Origin: Beijerinckiaceae bacterium
Lineage (GTDB): Bacteria; Pseudomonadota; Alphaproteobacteria; Rhizobiales; Beijerinckiaceae
Length of the DNA stretch: 64,000 bases
Direction of reading: 5' to 3'
NCBI GenBank assembly: GCA_947454485.1
Contig: CANGJJ010000002.1
Coordinates: forward strand, 434,001 to 498,000
Part shown: one piece after another, positions 45,750 through 55,332 of the stretch
How positions within the stretch are numbered: the first letter of the stretch is position 1
Layout of the letters: each line of letters begins with the position of its first letter
Translations under genes and position numbers: made by a program
Notes under the pieces: model-generated
The model's database searches: none
What the model saw: the letters and a program-made list of their open reading frames with translations, nothing else
Told to the model about the DNA's origin: nothing

Positions 45750-47630
45750 TCAAAGGTCGTCTTCAGTGTAGATCTGATCTGCATAGCCGATGTCATCGCT
45801 GGCATCGACGGTCTCTGGTGCGATGGCCGCCGTTGTCGGCTGCTCTTCCATCTCGGGCGCGCGGATTGCGATGATCTCTGCGCCGGGGAAGTGATCGAGC
45901 ACTTTGCGCACAAGCGGCAGAGCCCGCACGCCTGTCATTTGCACTTCAGCCTTGGCGTCGGCCTGTTCCTTGAGAGTGGGCGCGCCCTCTTCACGCGAGA
46001 TCACCACCATCCAGCGAATGCCGGTCCATTCCTGCAAGCGACGCTGCAAAGTCTGCGCAAGTTGCGGCGAGGAACCGGGAGCCAGCGAAAATTCAATCGA
46101 GCCTTCGTCGAAACGCACCAGCCGCACATCACGTTCAAGCGCGATCTTGAGCTGAATGTCGCGATTGACCTGCGCTAAGGTGACAACATCTTCAAACCGC
46201 GCCAGGCGCACACGCGGCTGCGCATCAGTTTGGGCTTGCGCGCGCGGGGCTTGATGGGCCGCAGGCGAGGCACTCAGCGGGCGCGCAACGGCGGCTGCAG
46301 ACGCGCCACCACCACCGCCCCCGCCACGCGGAGCAGGCGCGCGCGGCTCACCAGCAGGTGCGCTTTGCAGGCGGCGAATGACATCATCGGGCGTTGGCAA
46401 ATCGGCTGCATAGGTCAGGCGCACGATCACCATATCAGCAGCTGCGAGAGGACGCGCGGCGTCCTTCATATCGTGAATGCCTTTGGTGAGTAGCTGCCAG
46501 CTGCGCGTCAGCACAGGCATGCTCAAAGTGGCAGCAAATTCACTGCCGCGCTTGGCCTCTTCAGGGCTCACGGAGGAATCATTGCGGTCGCTTGGGACGA
46601 GCTTGAGCCGCGTGACGAAATGCACGAATTCAGCAAGCGAGGTCAGCACATGGGCAGGGTCAGCACCCATGTCATATTGATCTTTCAAAATGCCGAGCGC
46701 TGTGGCCGCATCGCCCTTCATGACAGATTCGAACAGATCAATGACACGCGAGCGATCAGCAACGCCCAGCATTTCGCGCAGACTATTGGCGGCGATCATT
46801 TCAGCGCCGGCATTCAACCCATGCGCAATGGCCTGATCGAGGATCGACAGAGAATCGCGCACCGAGCCTTCAGCAGCGCGGGCAATGAGCACCAGCGCCT
46901 CGCGCTCGATCTTCACATTCTCCTTCTCGCAGATCATCGCGAGATGGTTGATGAGAACATCAGGTTCGATACGGCGCAGATCAAAGCGCTGGCAGCGCGA
47001 GCGCACCGTTACGGGCACTTTGTCGATCTCGGTCGTTGCGAAGAGAAACTTTACATGTTCGGGCGGCTCTTCCAGCGTTTTCAGCAGCGCGTTGAAGGCG
47101 CTTTTGGAGAGCATATGCACTTCGTCGATGATGAAGACTTTGGTGCGCGCCATGACGGGGCGGAAGCGCGCATTCTCGATGATCTCGCGCACATCATCGA
47201 CACCTGTATGCGAGGCAGCGTCCATTTCGATCACATCGATATGGCGGCTCTCGATAATGGCCTGACAATGATTGCCAAGCTCGGGCATGTGAATCGTGGG
47301 GCGCGTGATGGCGGGCTTGCCGCCCTGCGCGGGCATTTCGTAGTTGAAGGCGCGCGCCAGAATACGGGCGGTCGTTGTCTTGCCCACACCGCGCACGCCG
47401 GTCAGCAGATAGGCCTGATGGATGCGGTCCATGTCGAACGCATTCGACAGGGTGCGCACCATGGCCTCCTGACCGATCAGGTCATCGAAATTGGAGGGGC
47501 GATATTTGCGCGCGAGGACGCGATAGGCACCGGGCTTTTCAGCGGGGGCAGGGGCTGCGCCAAGATCGAGGCCCAGCGAGGGCTCGTCCCCGCCGGTGGC
47601 GGAGGCGTCCGGCTTGCGGTCATCACTCAT
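45750..47630 (-). CDS. dnaX: DNA polymerase III subunits gamma/tau
   Basis: A 626-residue clamp-loader ATPase. LARKYRPSNFDDLIGQ opens it, then Walker A GVRGVGKTTTAR, Walker B FIIDEVHMLS and the sensor region LFATTEIDKVP. The zinc-binding cysteines of E. coli DnaX are mostly missing, with only HCQAI remaining. A Pro/Ala/Gly-rich linker (GGGGGGGAS near residue 445) joins the C-terminal tau part. No A-rich slippery site was found, so gamma, if made, is not through an E. coli-type frameshift. It lies directly downstream of ffs. Confidence 0.95.
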   Translation of the reverse strand: MSDDRKPDASATGGDEPSLGLDLGAAPAPAEKPGAYRVLARKYRPSNFDDLIGQEAMVRTLSNAFDMDRIHQAYLLTGVRGVGKTTTARILARAFNYEMPAQGGKPAITRPTIHMPELGNHCQAIIESRHIDVIEMDAASHTGVDDVREIIENARFRPVMARTKVFIIDEVHMLSKSAFNALLKTLEEPPEHVKFLFATTEIDKVPVTVRSRCQRFDLRRIEPDVLINHLAMICEKENVKIEREALVLIARAAEGSVRDSLSILDQAIAHGLNAGAEMIAANSLREMLGVADRSRVIDLFESVMKGDAATALGILKDQYDMGADPAHVLTSLAEFVHFVTRLKLVPSDRNDSSVSPEEAKRGSEFAATLSMPVLTRSWQLLTKGIHDMKDAARPLAAADMVIVRLTYAADLPTPDDVIRRLQSAPAGEPRAPAPRGGGGGGGASAAAVARPLSASPAAHQAPRAQAQTDAQPRVRLARFEDVVTLAQVNRDIQLKIALERDVRLVRFDEGSIEFSLAPGSSPQLAQTLQRRLQEWTGIRWMVVISREEGAPTLKEQADAKAEVQMTGVRALPLVRKVLDHFPGAEIIAIRAPEMEEQPTTAAIAPETVDASDDIGYADQIYTEDDL

Positions 47631-47675
47631 CTGGCGCCGTCCTGAGGGCTGCGCCTTTGGCGCACGCAGTCGAAA

Positions 47676-47775
47676 GGTGGGAGGCTGGACAGAGACCCGC
47701 CCGGTCTCGTTAGGGCTGCTTCCTTCCGGACCTGACCCAGTTGGCGAGTGGTGCGTCCACCGCCAACCTCCCGCC
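47676..47775 (-). ncRNA. ffs: Signal recognition particle RNA (4.5S type)
   Basis: The minus strand contains GGTCAGGTCCGGAAGGAAGC (about 47732-47713), the nearly invariant SRP RNA loop that binds Ffh. The terminal segments GGGAGGTTGG and CCAGCCTCCC pair perfectly over 10 bp (47772-47763 with 47688-47679), so a molecule of about 100 bases forms the expected long hairpin. It lies upstream of dnaX, as in many bacteria. Ends are accurate to a few bases. Confidence 0.93.
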
Positions 47776-47835
47776 CCTTATGTGGACCAGACGCTGGGCT
47801 TGTGCAAGGCGCGAGCAAGGGTTTTCGACTCTCAG

Positions 47836-48879
47836 CTACACGCCGTAATAGTCGCGATACCAAGCTACAAAGCGGGCGATGCCCTCTTGGAGGGGGGTTG
47901 AGGGCGTAAAGCCGACCGCCTGTTTCAGGGCCTCGACATCGGCATAGGTCGACAGAACATCGCCCGGCTGCAGCGGCCGCAGGATGGTCTTGGCCTTGCG
48001 GCCGAGCGCTGCCTCCAGCATGGCGATCATATCCAGAAGGGCGACCGGCTGGTGATTGCCGATATTATAGATCCGCCATGGCGCATGGCTGGAGGCGGGG
48101 TTGGGCTCATCGCCATTCCAGTGGGGATCTGGCGCGGCCACATGGGCCAGCGTGCGGATCACGCCTTCCACAATATCGTCGATATAAGTGAAATCACGCT
48201 GCATCTGGCCATTGTTGAAGACCTCGATGGGCTCGCCCGCCAGAATGGCACGGGTGAAAATAAACAGCGCCATATCGGGCCGACCCCAAGGCCCATAGAC
48301 CGTGAAAAAGCGCAGGCCCGTCGTGGGGAGGCGATAGAGATGGCTGTAGCTATGGGCCATCAGCTCATTGCTCTTTTTCGTCGCCGCATAGAGCGAGACG
48401 GGATGGTCCACCGACTGCGTCACGGATGAGGGCTGGCGCGTTTGCGCGCCATAGACAGAGCTTGATGAGGCATAGACGAGATGGCGCACCGATGCGCTGC
48501 GGCAGGCCTCCAGAATATGGAAGAAACCAACGAGATTGGCCGCGACATAATCTTGCGGGGCTTGCAGCGAATAGCGCACGCCCGCTTGGGCAGCCAGATG
48601 GGCCACATGCAGCGGTTTGGCCTGCGCAAAGACCTGCGCGACGCTGTGCTGGTCGGCCAGATCGCCTTTCACGAAGCTGAAATTGGGATGCTGGCGCAAT
48701 TGCGCGAGCCGGTCCTCTTTCAGACGCACATCGTAATAGGCATTCACATTGTCGAAACCCACGACCTGGCAACCAGCCTCCAGCAGGCGGCGCGCCACAT
48801 GAAAGCCGATGAAGCCGGCCGTGCCGGTGACGAGCACAGGGCCTTGTTTCAAGCTTTCAATGGCGTCTTCGCTGGTCAT
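47836..48879 (-). CDS. NAD-dependent epimerase, UDP-glucuronate 4-epimerase-like
   Basis: A 347-residue SDR-extended enzyme: VTGTAGFIGFHVARRL for NAD, GFDNVNAYYDVRLKEDRL, ASSSSVYG, and the catalytic YAATKKSNE. This pattern is typical of UDP-glucuronate 4-epimerases (Cap1J/LspL type), which provide UDP-galacturonate for surface polysaccharide. I placed the start at ATG 48879 because homology begins there; the frame stays open further upstream but runs antisense into nudC. It is divergent from nudC. Confidence 0.88.
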   Translation of the reverse strand: MTSEDAIESLKQGPVLVTGTAGFIGFHVARRLLEAGCQVVGFDNVNAYYDVRLKEDRLAQLRQHPNFSFVKGDLADQHSVAQVFAQAKPLHVAHLAAQAGVRYSLQAPQDYVAANLVGFFHILEACRSASVRHLVYASSSSVYGAQTRQPSSVTQSVDHPVSLYAATKKSNELMAHSYSHLYRLPTTGLRFFTVYGPWGRPDMALFIFTRAILAGEPIEVFNNGQMQRDFTYIDDIVEGVIRTLAHVAAPDPHWNGDEPNPASSHAPWRIYNIGNHQPVALLDMIAMLEAALGRKAKTILRPLQPGDVLSTYADVEALKQAVGFTPSTPLQEGIARFVAWYRDYYGV

Positions 48880-48960
48880 CCCATCCGTCCGCTGGCGGGC
48901 CCCGCGCGGGGGCGCTGTGACTGTGCTAGATAGCACAGGACTGCTGCGGAGCCTTATACG

Positions 48961-49908
48961 ATGAGCAATCTGTTTGTTGACGACCTGTCGGCCCTTGTCG
49001 GCTTTTCCGGCAATCCGCTGGACCGGCTGTCGAATCTGCGCGACCAGCCCGATCAGATCGCCGCTTTTGCTGCCGATCCCAAGGCCCGCAGCCTCGTTTT
49101 TGCAGGCGATATTCCGGTTTTGAAGGCCGATCCGCTCGACCCCCATTTCACCCTCGCTCAGACCCGCGATTTTGGCCCCTCGCGGGAAATTGCCCTTCTG
49201 GGGCAGGACGAGAAAGGCCCGCTCTTTGCCACTCTCTTTGAGGCCACTCTGGCCTCTGGCGATCCGCTCGCCATCCCCGGCCGCCCCGAGCTGCTCTTGC
49301 AGGATCTGCGGAGCCTTGCCGTGCAGCGGCGCCTGCCGCGTGAGGTGCTGGCAACCTTGGCGCAGGCCAAGAGCTTGCTCTTCTGGCATATGCGCCATCG
49401 TTTTTGCTCGACCTGTGGCCAGCCCACTGAGGTCAAAAGTGCAGGCTGGAAGCGCGAATGTAACGCCTGTAAGGCGCAGCATTTTCCGCGCACAGATCCG
49501 GTGGTGATCATGCTGGCCCTGCGGGGCGATCGCTGTTTGCTGGGTCGGCAGGCGCGTTTCACCACCGGCATGTATTCAGCACTCGCGGGCTTTGTGGAGC
49601 CGGGCGAAACTCTCGAAGAGGCGGTGCGCCGCGAGATCATGGAAGAGTCCGGCGTGAAGATTGGCCGTGTCAAATATCTTGCATCTCAACCTTGGCCATT
49701 TCCTGCGACACTTATGGTGGGTTGCTTTGCCGAAGCTTTATCGGATGAGGTTATTGTTGACCGAACCGAGCTTGAAGATGCGCGTTGGTTCTCGCGGGAT
49801 GAAGTGCGGCAGATGTTGAATGGTGAACATCCGCAACAACTTGGTGCAGCGCAACCGATCGCCATTGCACGGACCTTGTTGCACACATGGGTCAATGCCA
49901 ACAGTTAA
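48961..49908 (+). CDS. nudC: NAD+ diphosphatase
   Basis: NudC hydrolyses NADH and NAD+ and can remove NAD caps from RNA. The 315-residue protein has the zinc ribbon CSTCG...CNACK (two cysteine pairs), the Nudix box GFVEPGETLEEAVRREIMEESGV and the SQPWPFPATLM signature that defines the NudC group. It starts at ATG 48961 and is divergent from the epimerase gene; a 216-base gap follows that contains no clear gene. Confidence 0.95.
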   Translation: MSNLFVDDLSALVGFSGNPLDRLSNLRDQPDQIAAFAADPKARSLVFAGDIPVLKADPLDPHFTLAQTRDFGPSREIALLGQDEKGPLFATLFEATLASGDPLAIPGRPELLLQDLRSLAVQRRLPREVLATLAQAKSLLFWHMRHRFCSTCGQPTEVKSAGWKRECNACKAQHFPRTDPVVIMLALRGDRCLLGRQARFTTGMYSALAGFVEPGETLEEAVRREIMEESGVKIGRVKYLASQPWPFPATLMVGCFAEALSDEVIVDRTELEDARWFSRDEVRQMLNGEHPQQLGAAQPIAIARTLLHTWVNANS

Positions 49909-50124
49909 GTTGCAGCTATTGCAGACACGAGACAAGCATTCGACCAATTCGAAAAGGCGCGTCGCTAGTGATCGCAGGCTAAACTGGAATCAATAAAATA
50001 TAAGCTTTACCGCAAACCTTTGTTGCGACGCCTCTGCCACAGATGGTACTAGCCATTTTGTGCAATAAGGAATTTAGCCCCTTATTTGCGCTCATATGCA
50101 GCACTAGGCGTCTGGATCAAATAT

Positions 50125-50865
50125 ATGACCTCTGATCAGCCGGACTCGTCAGCGATGAACGGCAATCTTGAAGAGCAGGAAATGGCGCCGCAGCGTTTGC
50201 GCGCACGCCGTTTGCCCGCCGGCGAACGTCGCGCAACCATTCTCAACGAAGCCTCTGTTTTCTTTGCCGAGCAAGGTTTCTCTGCCTCGACCCGTGACCT
50301 CGCGGATCGTCTGGGTGTGCGCCAAGCTCTGCTGTACAAATACTACGAGTCGAAAGAAGCTTTGCTTCAAGCCATTTTCGACAAAGTCTTTGCCGACCGT
50401 TTGCAGATGGATTTTGCCGATGGGCTAAGTGACCGCACCCGCTCGCTCGAAGATCGGCTGGTCGCTTTCTACCAGCGCTACAACCAGGACGAGAATGGCA
50501 TCAGCCTGCGCTTGTTCTTGCGTGCAGCGCTTGATGGTTGGCCGCTCCCCACGCAGCTCGTCAATGTGTTGTTGACGCGGGTTGTGGGCCCGGTGGTGGA
50601 TGCATTACGCACCCAATCAAGCCTGCCCGCTCTGGCGCAAAAGCCGGTGATGGTCGGCGAGCGCGAAATGGTGCTGGGCCTTCACGCTGCTATCTTGTTC
50701 CATAGTCTGCGGTCCGAGATCCTCCACGTCCATGCCAGCGAAGATGCAGCCTCTGCCATTCGTCTGCATGTGAGCAGCTTCCTGCGCGGCGCAAGCTCCA
50801 CCATGGAGTCGCTGCATAGCGATCAAGCCCCGCAGGCTTTGAGCGCGACGGCCCAAGCAGGCTGA
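50125..50865 (+). CDS. TetR-family transcriptional regulator
   Basis: A protein of about 246 residues with an N-terminal TetR helix-turn-helix: ILNEASVFFAEQGFSASTRDLADRLGVRQALLYKYYESKEALLQAIF. The C-terminal half is helical and should bind a ligand. ATG 50125 has no strong ribosome site; Met at 50155 is possible. The nickel/cobalt transporter gene lies 145 bases downstream on the same strand, but no operator could be assigned, so regulation of that transporter is not shown. Confidence 0.88.
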   Translation: MTSDQPDSSAMNGNLEEQEMAPQRLRARRLPAGERRATILNEASVFFAEQGFSASTRDLADRLGVRQALLYKYYESKEALLQAIFDKVFADRLQMDFADGLSDRTRSLEDRLVAFYQRYNQDENGISLRLFLRAALDGWPLPTQLVNVLLTRVVGPVVDALRTQSSLPALAQKPVMVGEREMVLGLHAAILFHSLRSEILHVHASEDAASAIRLHVSSFLRGASSTMESLHSDQAPQALSATAQAG

Positions 50866-51010
50866 GGGCCTCTGTGTTGTGCGGTCGCGGCCGCGCCTCA
50901 GTCGTTATGCAAAAACTTCCAAAAGTGATTATTTTCATTGCGCCCGCTGGTCGGGCCGCATTAAAGTCAAGCCGCCTGCCTTGCGGGTTTTCAACGGCTA
51001 TGAGGATATG

Positions 51011-52054
51011 ATGTCGGCTGTGACAGGCCTGCCCGCGGCCCTTTCAGGGCGCATCAAAAGCCTTTCGATTGCTCTGCTCGCCGCCAATCTTCTGGCTTGG
51101 CTCTGGGCACTCGCGGCTTTTCACAATCAGCCTGTTCTGCTTGGCACGGCCTTTCTGGCTTGGGTTCTGGGCCTGCGTCACGCCATCGACCCTGACCATA
51201 TCGCTGCCATCGACAATGTGACCCGCAAACTGATGCAGGATGGCCAGCAGCCACTGAGCGTTGGTCTGTGGTTCGCGCTCGGCCATTCCACCATCGTGAT
51301 TCTGGCAGCCGCCCTGCTCGCCGCCTCGGCGGCAGCTTTGAAAGACCAGTTCGAGAGCTTTGCCGAAGTGGGCGGCATCATTGGACCTGCGGTCTCCACC
51401 GGCTTTCTCATTCTGATCGGCCTGTTCAATCTTGCCGTGCTGGTGAATGTGTGGACCGCGCATCGTCATGCGCGCCGCCATGGCCTGCCCGATGATGAAG
51501 CAACCCAGCGTCATCTTGCCAAGCGTGGCTTTCTTGCGCGTTTGTTGCGCCCGCTCTTCGGCCTCATCAGCAAGCCGTGGCATATGTATCCGCTCGGCTT
51601 CTTGTTTGCCCTTGGTTTTGATACGGCAACCACCATCAGCCTGTTTGGCGTGTCAGCTGCCAATATGTCGGACAGTGTGGCGCTGTGGCAGATCATGAGC
51701 TTTCCGCTGCTCTTCACCGCCGGCATGGTGCTCGCAGATGCAGCTGATGGTGTGATGATGGTGGGCGCTTATGGCTGGGCCTTTGTCGATCCTGCGCGCA
51801 AGCTCACCTATAATCTCGTCATCACCGCGATTTCTGTTCTCGTCGCTTTTGTGATTGGCGGCTTGCAGGCTTTCGCGCTGCTCAGCGAGCAACTGGCGCT
51901 GAGTGGTGGCATCTGGGATGTCATGGCGCGCGCCAATGACGCAATGGCCTTGCTCGGCTTCGTCATGGTCGGCGTGTTCGCGCTGGGCTGGCTCGGCTCT
52001 GCACTCTTGGCGCGGCGAGGGGCTGCCGCGCTTGAGGTCAAAGCCGAGGCCTGA
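51011..52054 (+). CDS. HoxN/NixA-family nickel/cobalt transporter
   Basis: A 347-residue NiCoT protein with about eight membrane segments. The signature RHAIDPDHIAAIDN (HX4DH) lies in helix II, LGHSTIVIL in the next helix, and LGFDTATTISLF further on, all diagnostic for this family that brings Ni2+ or Co2+ across the inner membrane. ATG 51011 has GAGG five bases upstream. No urease, hydrogenase or cobalamin gene is in the window, so the metal it serves is open. Confidence 0.92.
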   Translation: MSAVTGLPAALSGRIKSLSIALLAANLLAWLWALAAFHNQPVLLGTAFLAWVLGLRHAIDPDHIAAIDNVTRKLMQDGQQPLSVGLWFALGHSTIVILAAALLAASAAALKDQFESFAEVGGIIGPAVSTGFLILIGLFNLAVLVNVWTAHRHARRHGLPDDEATQRHLAKRGFLARLLRPLFGLISKPWHMYPLGFLFALGFDTATTISLFGVSAANMSDSVALWQIMSFPLLFTAGMVLADAADGVMMVGAYGWAFVDPARKLTYNLVITAISVLVAFVIGGLQAFALLSEQLALSGGIWDVMARANDAMALLGFVMVGVFALGWLGSALLARRGAAALEVKAEA

Positions 52055-52909
52055 TTATTCGGCGGCCTTCTGCGTTTCGATGCGGAAGGGATGCGCGGGA
52101 TAAACGCCCAAGATCTTCACTTCGCGCGAGAAGAAAGCGAGCTCCTCAAGAGCATTGCGCATGGCCGGATCATCAGGATGGCCATCGACATCAGCAAGGA
52201 ACTGGGTGGCGGCGAATTCACCGTTCACCATATAGCTTTCGATCTTCGTCATATTGACGCCATTGGTGGCAAAACCACCCAGCGACTTATAGAGCGCGGC
52301 AGGAACATTGCGCACGCGGAAGAGGAAGGTCGTGACAATATTGGTCGTGCCTTGCGGCGCCCATTGTGGTGTGCGTGAGAGAATGATGAAGCGCGTTGTA
52401 TTGTGCTTCTCATCTTCGACATCTGTTGCCAGTGTCTTCAAACCATAAATATCAGCGGCGAGTGCGGGAGCGAGCGAGGCGCGCGTTACATCTTTCCACT
52501 CAGCCACTTCGCGCGCTGAACCAGCTGTGTCGCCTGTCACAACTGGCTTGAGATGCAGCTCGCGGATGATCTTGCGGCATTGGCCCAGCGCATGCACATG
52601 GCTATAGACCGATTTAATGGTCGACAAATCAGCCTGCGGCAGAGCGAGCAGCTGAAAATGGATCGGCAGAAAATATTCGCCGATAATGTGCAGCCCTGCT
52701 TCGGGCAGGAAGTGGTGAATGTCAGCAACGCGGCCTGCAATCGAATTCTCGATCGGGATCATGCCCAGATCCGCTGTGCCATCGCAGATCGCAGTGAAGG
52801 CATCTTCAAAGCTCGCGCAGGGCAAAGGCTCCCAGTCCGGATAAACATCGCGGCACGCAATATGCGAATTGGCGCCGGGTTCTCCCTGATAGGCGATGAG
52901 CTTTTTCAC
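52055..52909 (-). CDS. pheA: Prephenate dehydratase
   Basis: A monofunctional prephenate dehydratase of 284 residues. The catalytic domain begins KKLIAYQGEPGANSH and shows NSIAGRV and the TRFIILSR segment. A C-terminal ACT domain (SLGGFATNGVNMTKIESYM) binds phenylalanine for feedback control. It lacks a chorismate mutase domain. The start is GTG 52909 with AGGAG seven bases upstream. It follows kdsB by about ten bases on the same strand, the usual Hyphomicrobiales arrangement. Confidence 0.95.
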   Translation of the reverse strand: MKKLIAYQGEPGANSHIACRDVYPDWEPLPCASFEDAFTAICDGTADLGMIPIENSIAGRVADIHHFLPEAGLHIIGEYFLPIHFQLLALPQADLSTIKSVYSHVHALGQCRKIIRELHLKPVVTGDTAGSAREVAEWKDVTRASLAPALAADIYGLKTLATDVEDEKHNTTRFIILSRTPQWAPQGTTNIVTTFLFRVRNVPAALYKSLGGFATNGVNMTKIESYMVNGEFAATQFLADVDGHPDDPAMRNALEELAFFSREVKILGVYPAHPFRIETQKAAE

Positions 52910-52920
52910 GGATGGTCTCC

Positions 52921-53652
52921 TCAGCGAACCGCCAGCATGGCGCGGGCGCGGTCCAAATCATGGGGCGTATCTACACCAAGCGGCACTTCGCCCACTTGTG
53001 CAACGTCGATTCGCATCCCCGCTTCCAGCGCGCGCAGCTGCTCGAGCTTTTCGCGCTGTTCCAGAGTGGACGGCGGCAGGCTGACGAAGCGCTTAAGCGC
53101 GGCACGGCGATAGGCATAAAGGCCGATATGGTGCCACAGCGGGCCATCCCCATGGGGGGCGGTGGCGCGGGTGAAATAGAGCGCGCGCATCAGGCCGGGG
53201 CCGATGGGCGTGCCCACCACTTTCACCACATTGGGGTCGGTGCGCTCTTCAGCGCGGCTGATCTCAGCGCAGACCGTGGCGATATCCACAGAGGCGTCCT
53301 GGAGCGGGCGGGCAGCGGCGCGGACCGTTTCGGGCTCAACGGTGGGCAGATCGCCCTGCACATTGACGACGACATCATGGCGATGCTCGGGATCGACCAG
53401 ATTCAGCGCCTCAAAAATTCGGTCAGAGCCCGACTGGTGATGCTGGCCAGTCAGGACCGCCCGGCCCCCGGCGGCCTCAACGGCGGCAATGATTTCCGGG
53501 GAATCTGCGGCCACGACGACCTCGCCAATCTTGGCTTCCATGGCGCGCCGCCAGACCTGAACGATCATGGGGGCGCCCGCAATATCGGCCAAGGGCTTGT
53601 TCGGCAGGCGGGTGGAGGCCATGCGGGCAGGGATAAGAACTATGGCGCTCAT
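52921..53652 (-). CDS. kdsB: 3-deoxy-manno-octulosonate cytidylyltransferase (CMP-KDO synthetase)
   Basis: KdsB activates KDO with CTP for lipopolysaccharide core synthesis. The 243-residue enzyme opens [20 protein letters not shown] and contains [14 protein letters not shown] and the [15 protein letters not shown] segment of the family. ATG 53652 gives the family N-terminus; the longer frame adds 12 residues. It is upstream of pheA and divergent from cycM across a 195-base gap. Confidence 0.95.
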   Translation of the reverse strand: MSAIVLIPARMASTRLPNKPLADIAGAPMIVQVWRRAMEAKIGEVVVAADSPEIIAAVEAAGGRAVLTGQHHQSGSDRIFEALNLVDPEHRHDVVVNVQGDLPTVEPETVRAAARPLQDASVDIATVCAEISRAEERTDPNVVKVVGTPIGPGLMRALYFTRATAPHGDGPLWHHIGLYAYRRAALKRFVSLPPSTLEQREKLEQLRALEAGMRIDVAQVGEVPLGVDTPHDLDRARAMLAVR

Positions 53653-53847
53653 GGTCGTCTCGAAGGGCTCGCGGAGATCCGGCGTCAAAAAGTAGCAAGT
53701 GGCCGCCGCTTATACGTGTTGCCAAGCGGGGCGCAAAGCGGGTAATCAGACGCCGTCCTGCAGATGAGCCCATGAGGCTTGCCTGCGCGGGTTGGCGCGA
53801 CCAGCATATGTTGGGCGCGGAAATGGCTGACAGCGGAGCCCAGAGGC

Positions 53848-54387
53848 ATGGATTCCTTCGAATTTAACAAAATGGCTGGCGCCGTGCTCGGCACGCTGCT
53901 TTTCGTGATGGGCCTTGGCATCTTCTCTGACGCCTTGTTTGCCACCCATCGCCCCGCCAAGCCCGGCTATGACCTGCCGGCGGCTGAAGAGGCCAAGGCT
54001 GGCGCTCCCGCCGCTGCGGCGACCTCTGAGCCCCTCCCGGTGCTGCTCGCCAAGGCAGACGCCAAGAAGGGCGAGAACCTCATCAAGGCCTGCGCTACCT
54101 GCCACACTTTTGATGCTGGCGGCTCGGTGAAGCCCACCGGCCCGAACCTCTATGGCGTTGTGAACCGCAAGATCGGCTCCACCGGCTATGGCTATTCGGA
54201 CTCGATGAAGGGCCATGGCGGCAATTGGGACTATGAGTCCCTGAACAAATTCATCACTAATCCCAAGGGCTTCGTGGCTAACACCAAGATGTCCTATGCG
54301 GGTGAGAAGGATCCGGCCAAGCGCGCCGACATCATCGCTTATCTGCGCTCGCTGGCCTCCAGCCCCGCGCCCCTGCCCAATCCGTAA
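53848..54387 (+). CDS. cycM: Membrane-anchored cytochrome c (CycM type)
   Basis: A 179-residue protein starting MDSFEFNKMAGAVLGTLLFVM, an uncleaved N-terminal anchor. A Pro/Ala-rich linker (about residues 40-65) follows, then a cytochrome c domain with haem site CATCHTF (about residue 88) and a methionine ligand in NTKMSYAG. This is the CycM/c552 type that links the bc1 complex to the aa3 oxidase in rhizobia. AGAGG lies close upstream. Its divergent pairing with kdsB-pheA is conserved. Confidence 0.93.
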   Translation: MDSFEFNKMAGAVLGTLLFVMGLGIFSDALFATHRPAKPGYDLPAAEEAKAGAPAAAATSEPLPVLLAKADAKKGENLIKACATCHTFDAGGSVKPTGPNLYGVVNRKIGSTGYGYSDSMKGHGGNWDYESLNKFITNPKGFVANTKMSYAGEKDPAKRADIIAYLRSLASSPAPLPNP

Positions 54388-54407
54388 CGGGTCAGGCACC
54401 CCCTATC

Positions 54408-54433
54408 AGGCCGGGCTTTGCGCCCGGCCTTTT
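54408..54433 (+). terminator. Rho-independent terminator after cycM
   Basis: AGGCCGGGC and GCCCGGCCT form a perfect 9-bp stem with a five-base loop followed by TTTGCTTT. Confidence 0.9.
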
Positions 54434-54492
54434 GCTTTCTGGGCCTCTGGCGCTTTCCCCTTTCTGCCATTTCGTGGTAACGGCTGCCCATC

Positions 54493-55332
54493 ATGACAAC
54501 ACGCATCGACCGCCGTTTCGCCGATCTGCGCATTGAGGGCCGCGCGGCCCTCGTGACCTTCCTCATGGCAGGGGACCCCGATCCGCAGACCTCGCTCCAG
54601 CTCATTGCCGCCCTGCCGGGCGCGGGGGCGGATGTGATCGAAGTCGGCATGCCCTTCACCGACCCGATGGCCGATGGCCCCTCCATTCAGGCGGCCGGCC
54701 TGCGCGCGCTCAAAGCCGGCATGACGCTGAAGAAGACGCTGAAGCTCGTGGCCGACTTCCGCAGCGGCAATGCTGATACGCCCATCGTTCTCATGGGCTA
54801 CTACAATCCGATCTATGTTTATGGCGTCGAGCGCTTCCTCGAAGATGCCAAAAAAGCTGGCGTCGATGGTTTGATCGTTGTCGATTTGCCGCCTGAAGAA
54901 GATGCGGAGCTGTGCGTGCCTGCGATGAAGGCGGGCCTCAATTTCATTCGTCTGGCAACGCCCACGACGGATGATAAGCGCTTGCCCAAAGTGCTCACCA
55001 ACACATCGGGCTTTGTCTATTACGTCTCGATCACCGGCATCACCGGTGCAGCAACGCCCGACTATTCAAAGGTCGCCTCTGCAGTTGCACGTATCAAGGG
55101 CCATACGCAATTGCCCGTCGCAGTTGGCTTTGGCGTGAAGAATGCCGCCAGCGCGCAAGAGATCGCACAACATGCCGATGGTGTCGTGGTTGGCACCGCG
55201 CTTGTTGACGCGTTGAAGCGCTCGCTCGATGCCCATGACCAAGCAACCGCGACCACGGTTGCAGCCGTCACCGCACTTGTCTCTGACATTGCCAGCGGCG
55301 TTGCTGCGGCACGCAAGGGAGCTGCCAAATGA
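54493..55332 (+). CDS. trpA: Tryptophan synthase alpha subunit
   Basis: TrpA cleaves indole-3-glycerol phosphate to indole. The 279-residue protein has [16 protein letters not shown] near the N-terminus, the catalytic Glu in [17 protein letters not shown] and the catalytic Asp in [11 protein letters not shown]. It begins 60 bases after the cycM terminator and overlaps accD by four bases (ATGA). Its partner trpB is at the far left of the window on the opposite strand. Confidence 0.96.
   Translation: MTTRIDRRFADLRIEGRAALVTFLMAGDPDPQTSLQLIAALPGAGADVIEVGMPFTDPMADGPSIQAAGLRALKAGMTLKKTLKLVADFRSGNADTPIVLMGYYNPIYVYGVERFLEDAKKAGVDGLIVVDLPPEEDAELCVPAMKAGLNFIRLATPTTDDKRLPKVLTNTSGFVYYVSITGITGAATPDYSKVASAVARIKGHTQLPVAVGFGVKNAASAQEIAQHADGVVVGTALVDALKRSLDAHDQATATTVAAVTALVSDIASGVAAARKGAAK

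Noticed and set aside
45750-47630. Programmed frameshift in dnaX
   Set aside because: No run of A or A-rich slippery heptamer followed by a hairpin was found near the linker.
48880-49482. N-terminal extension of the epimerase frame over nudC
   Set aside because: The extension is antisense to nudC, and the epimerase family starts at the Met at 48879.
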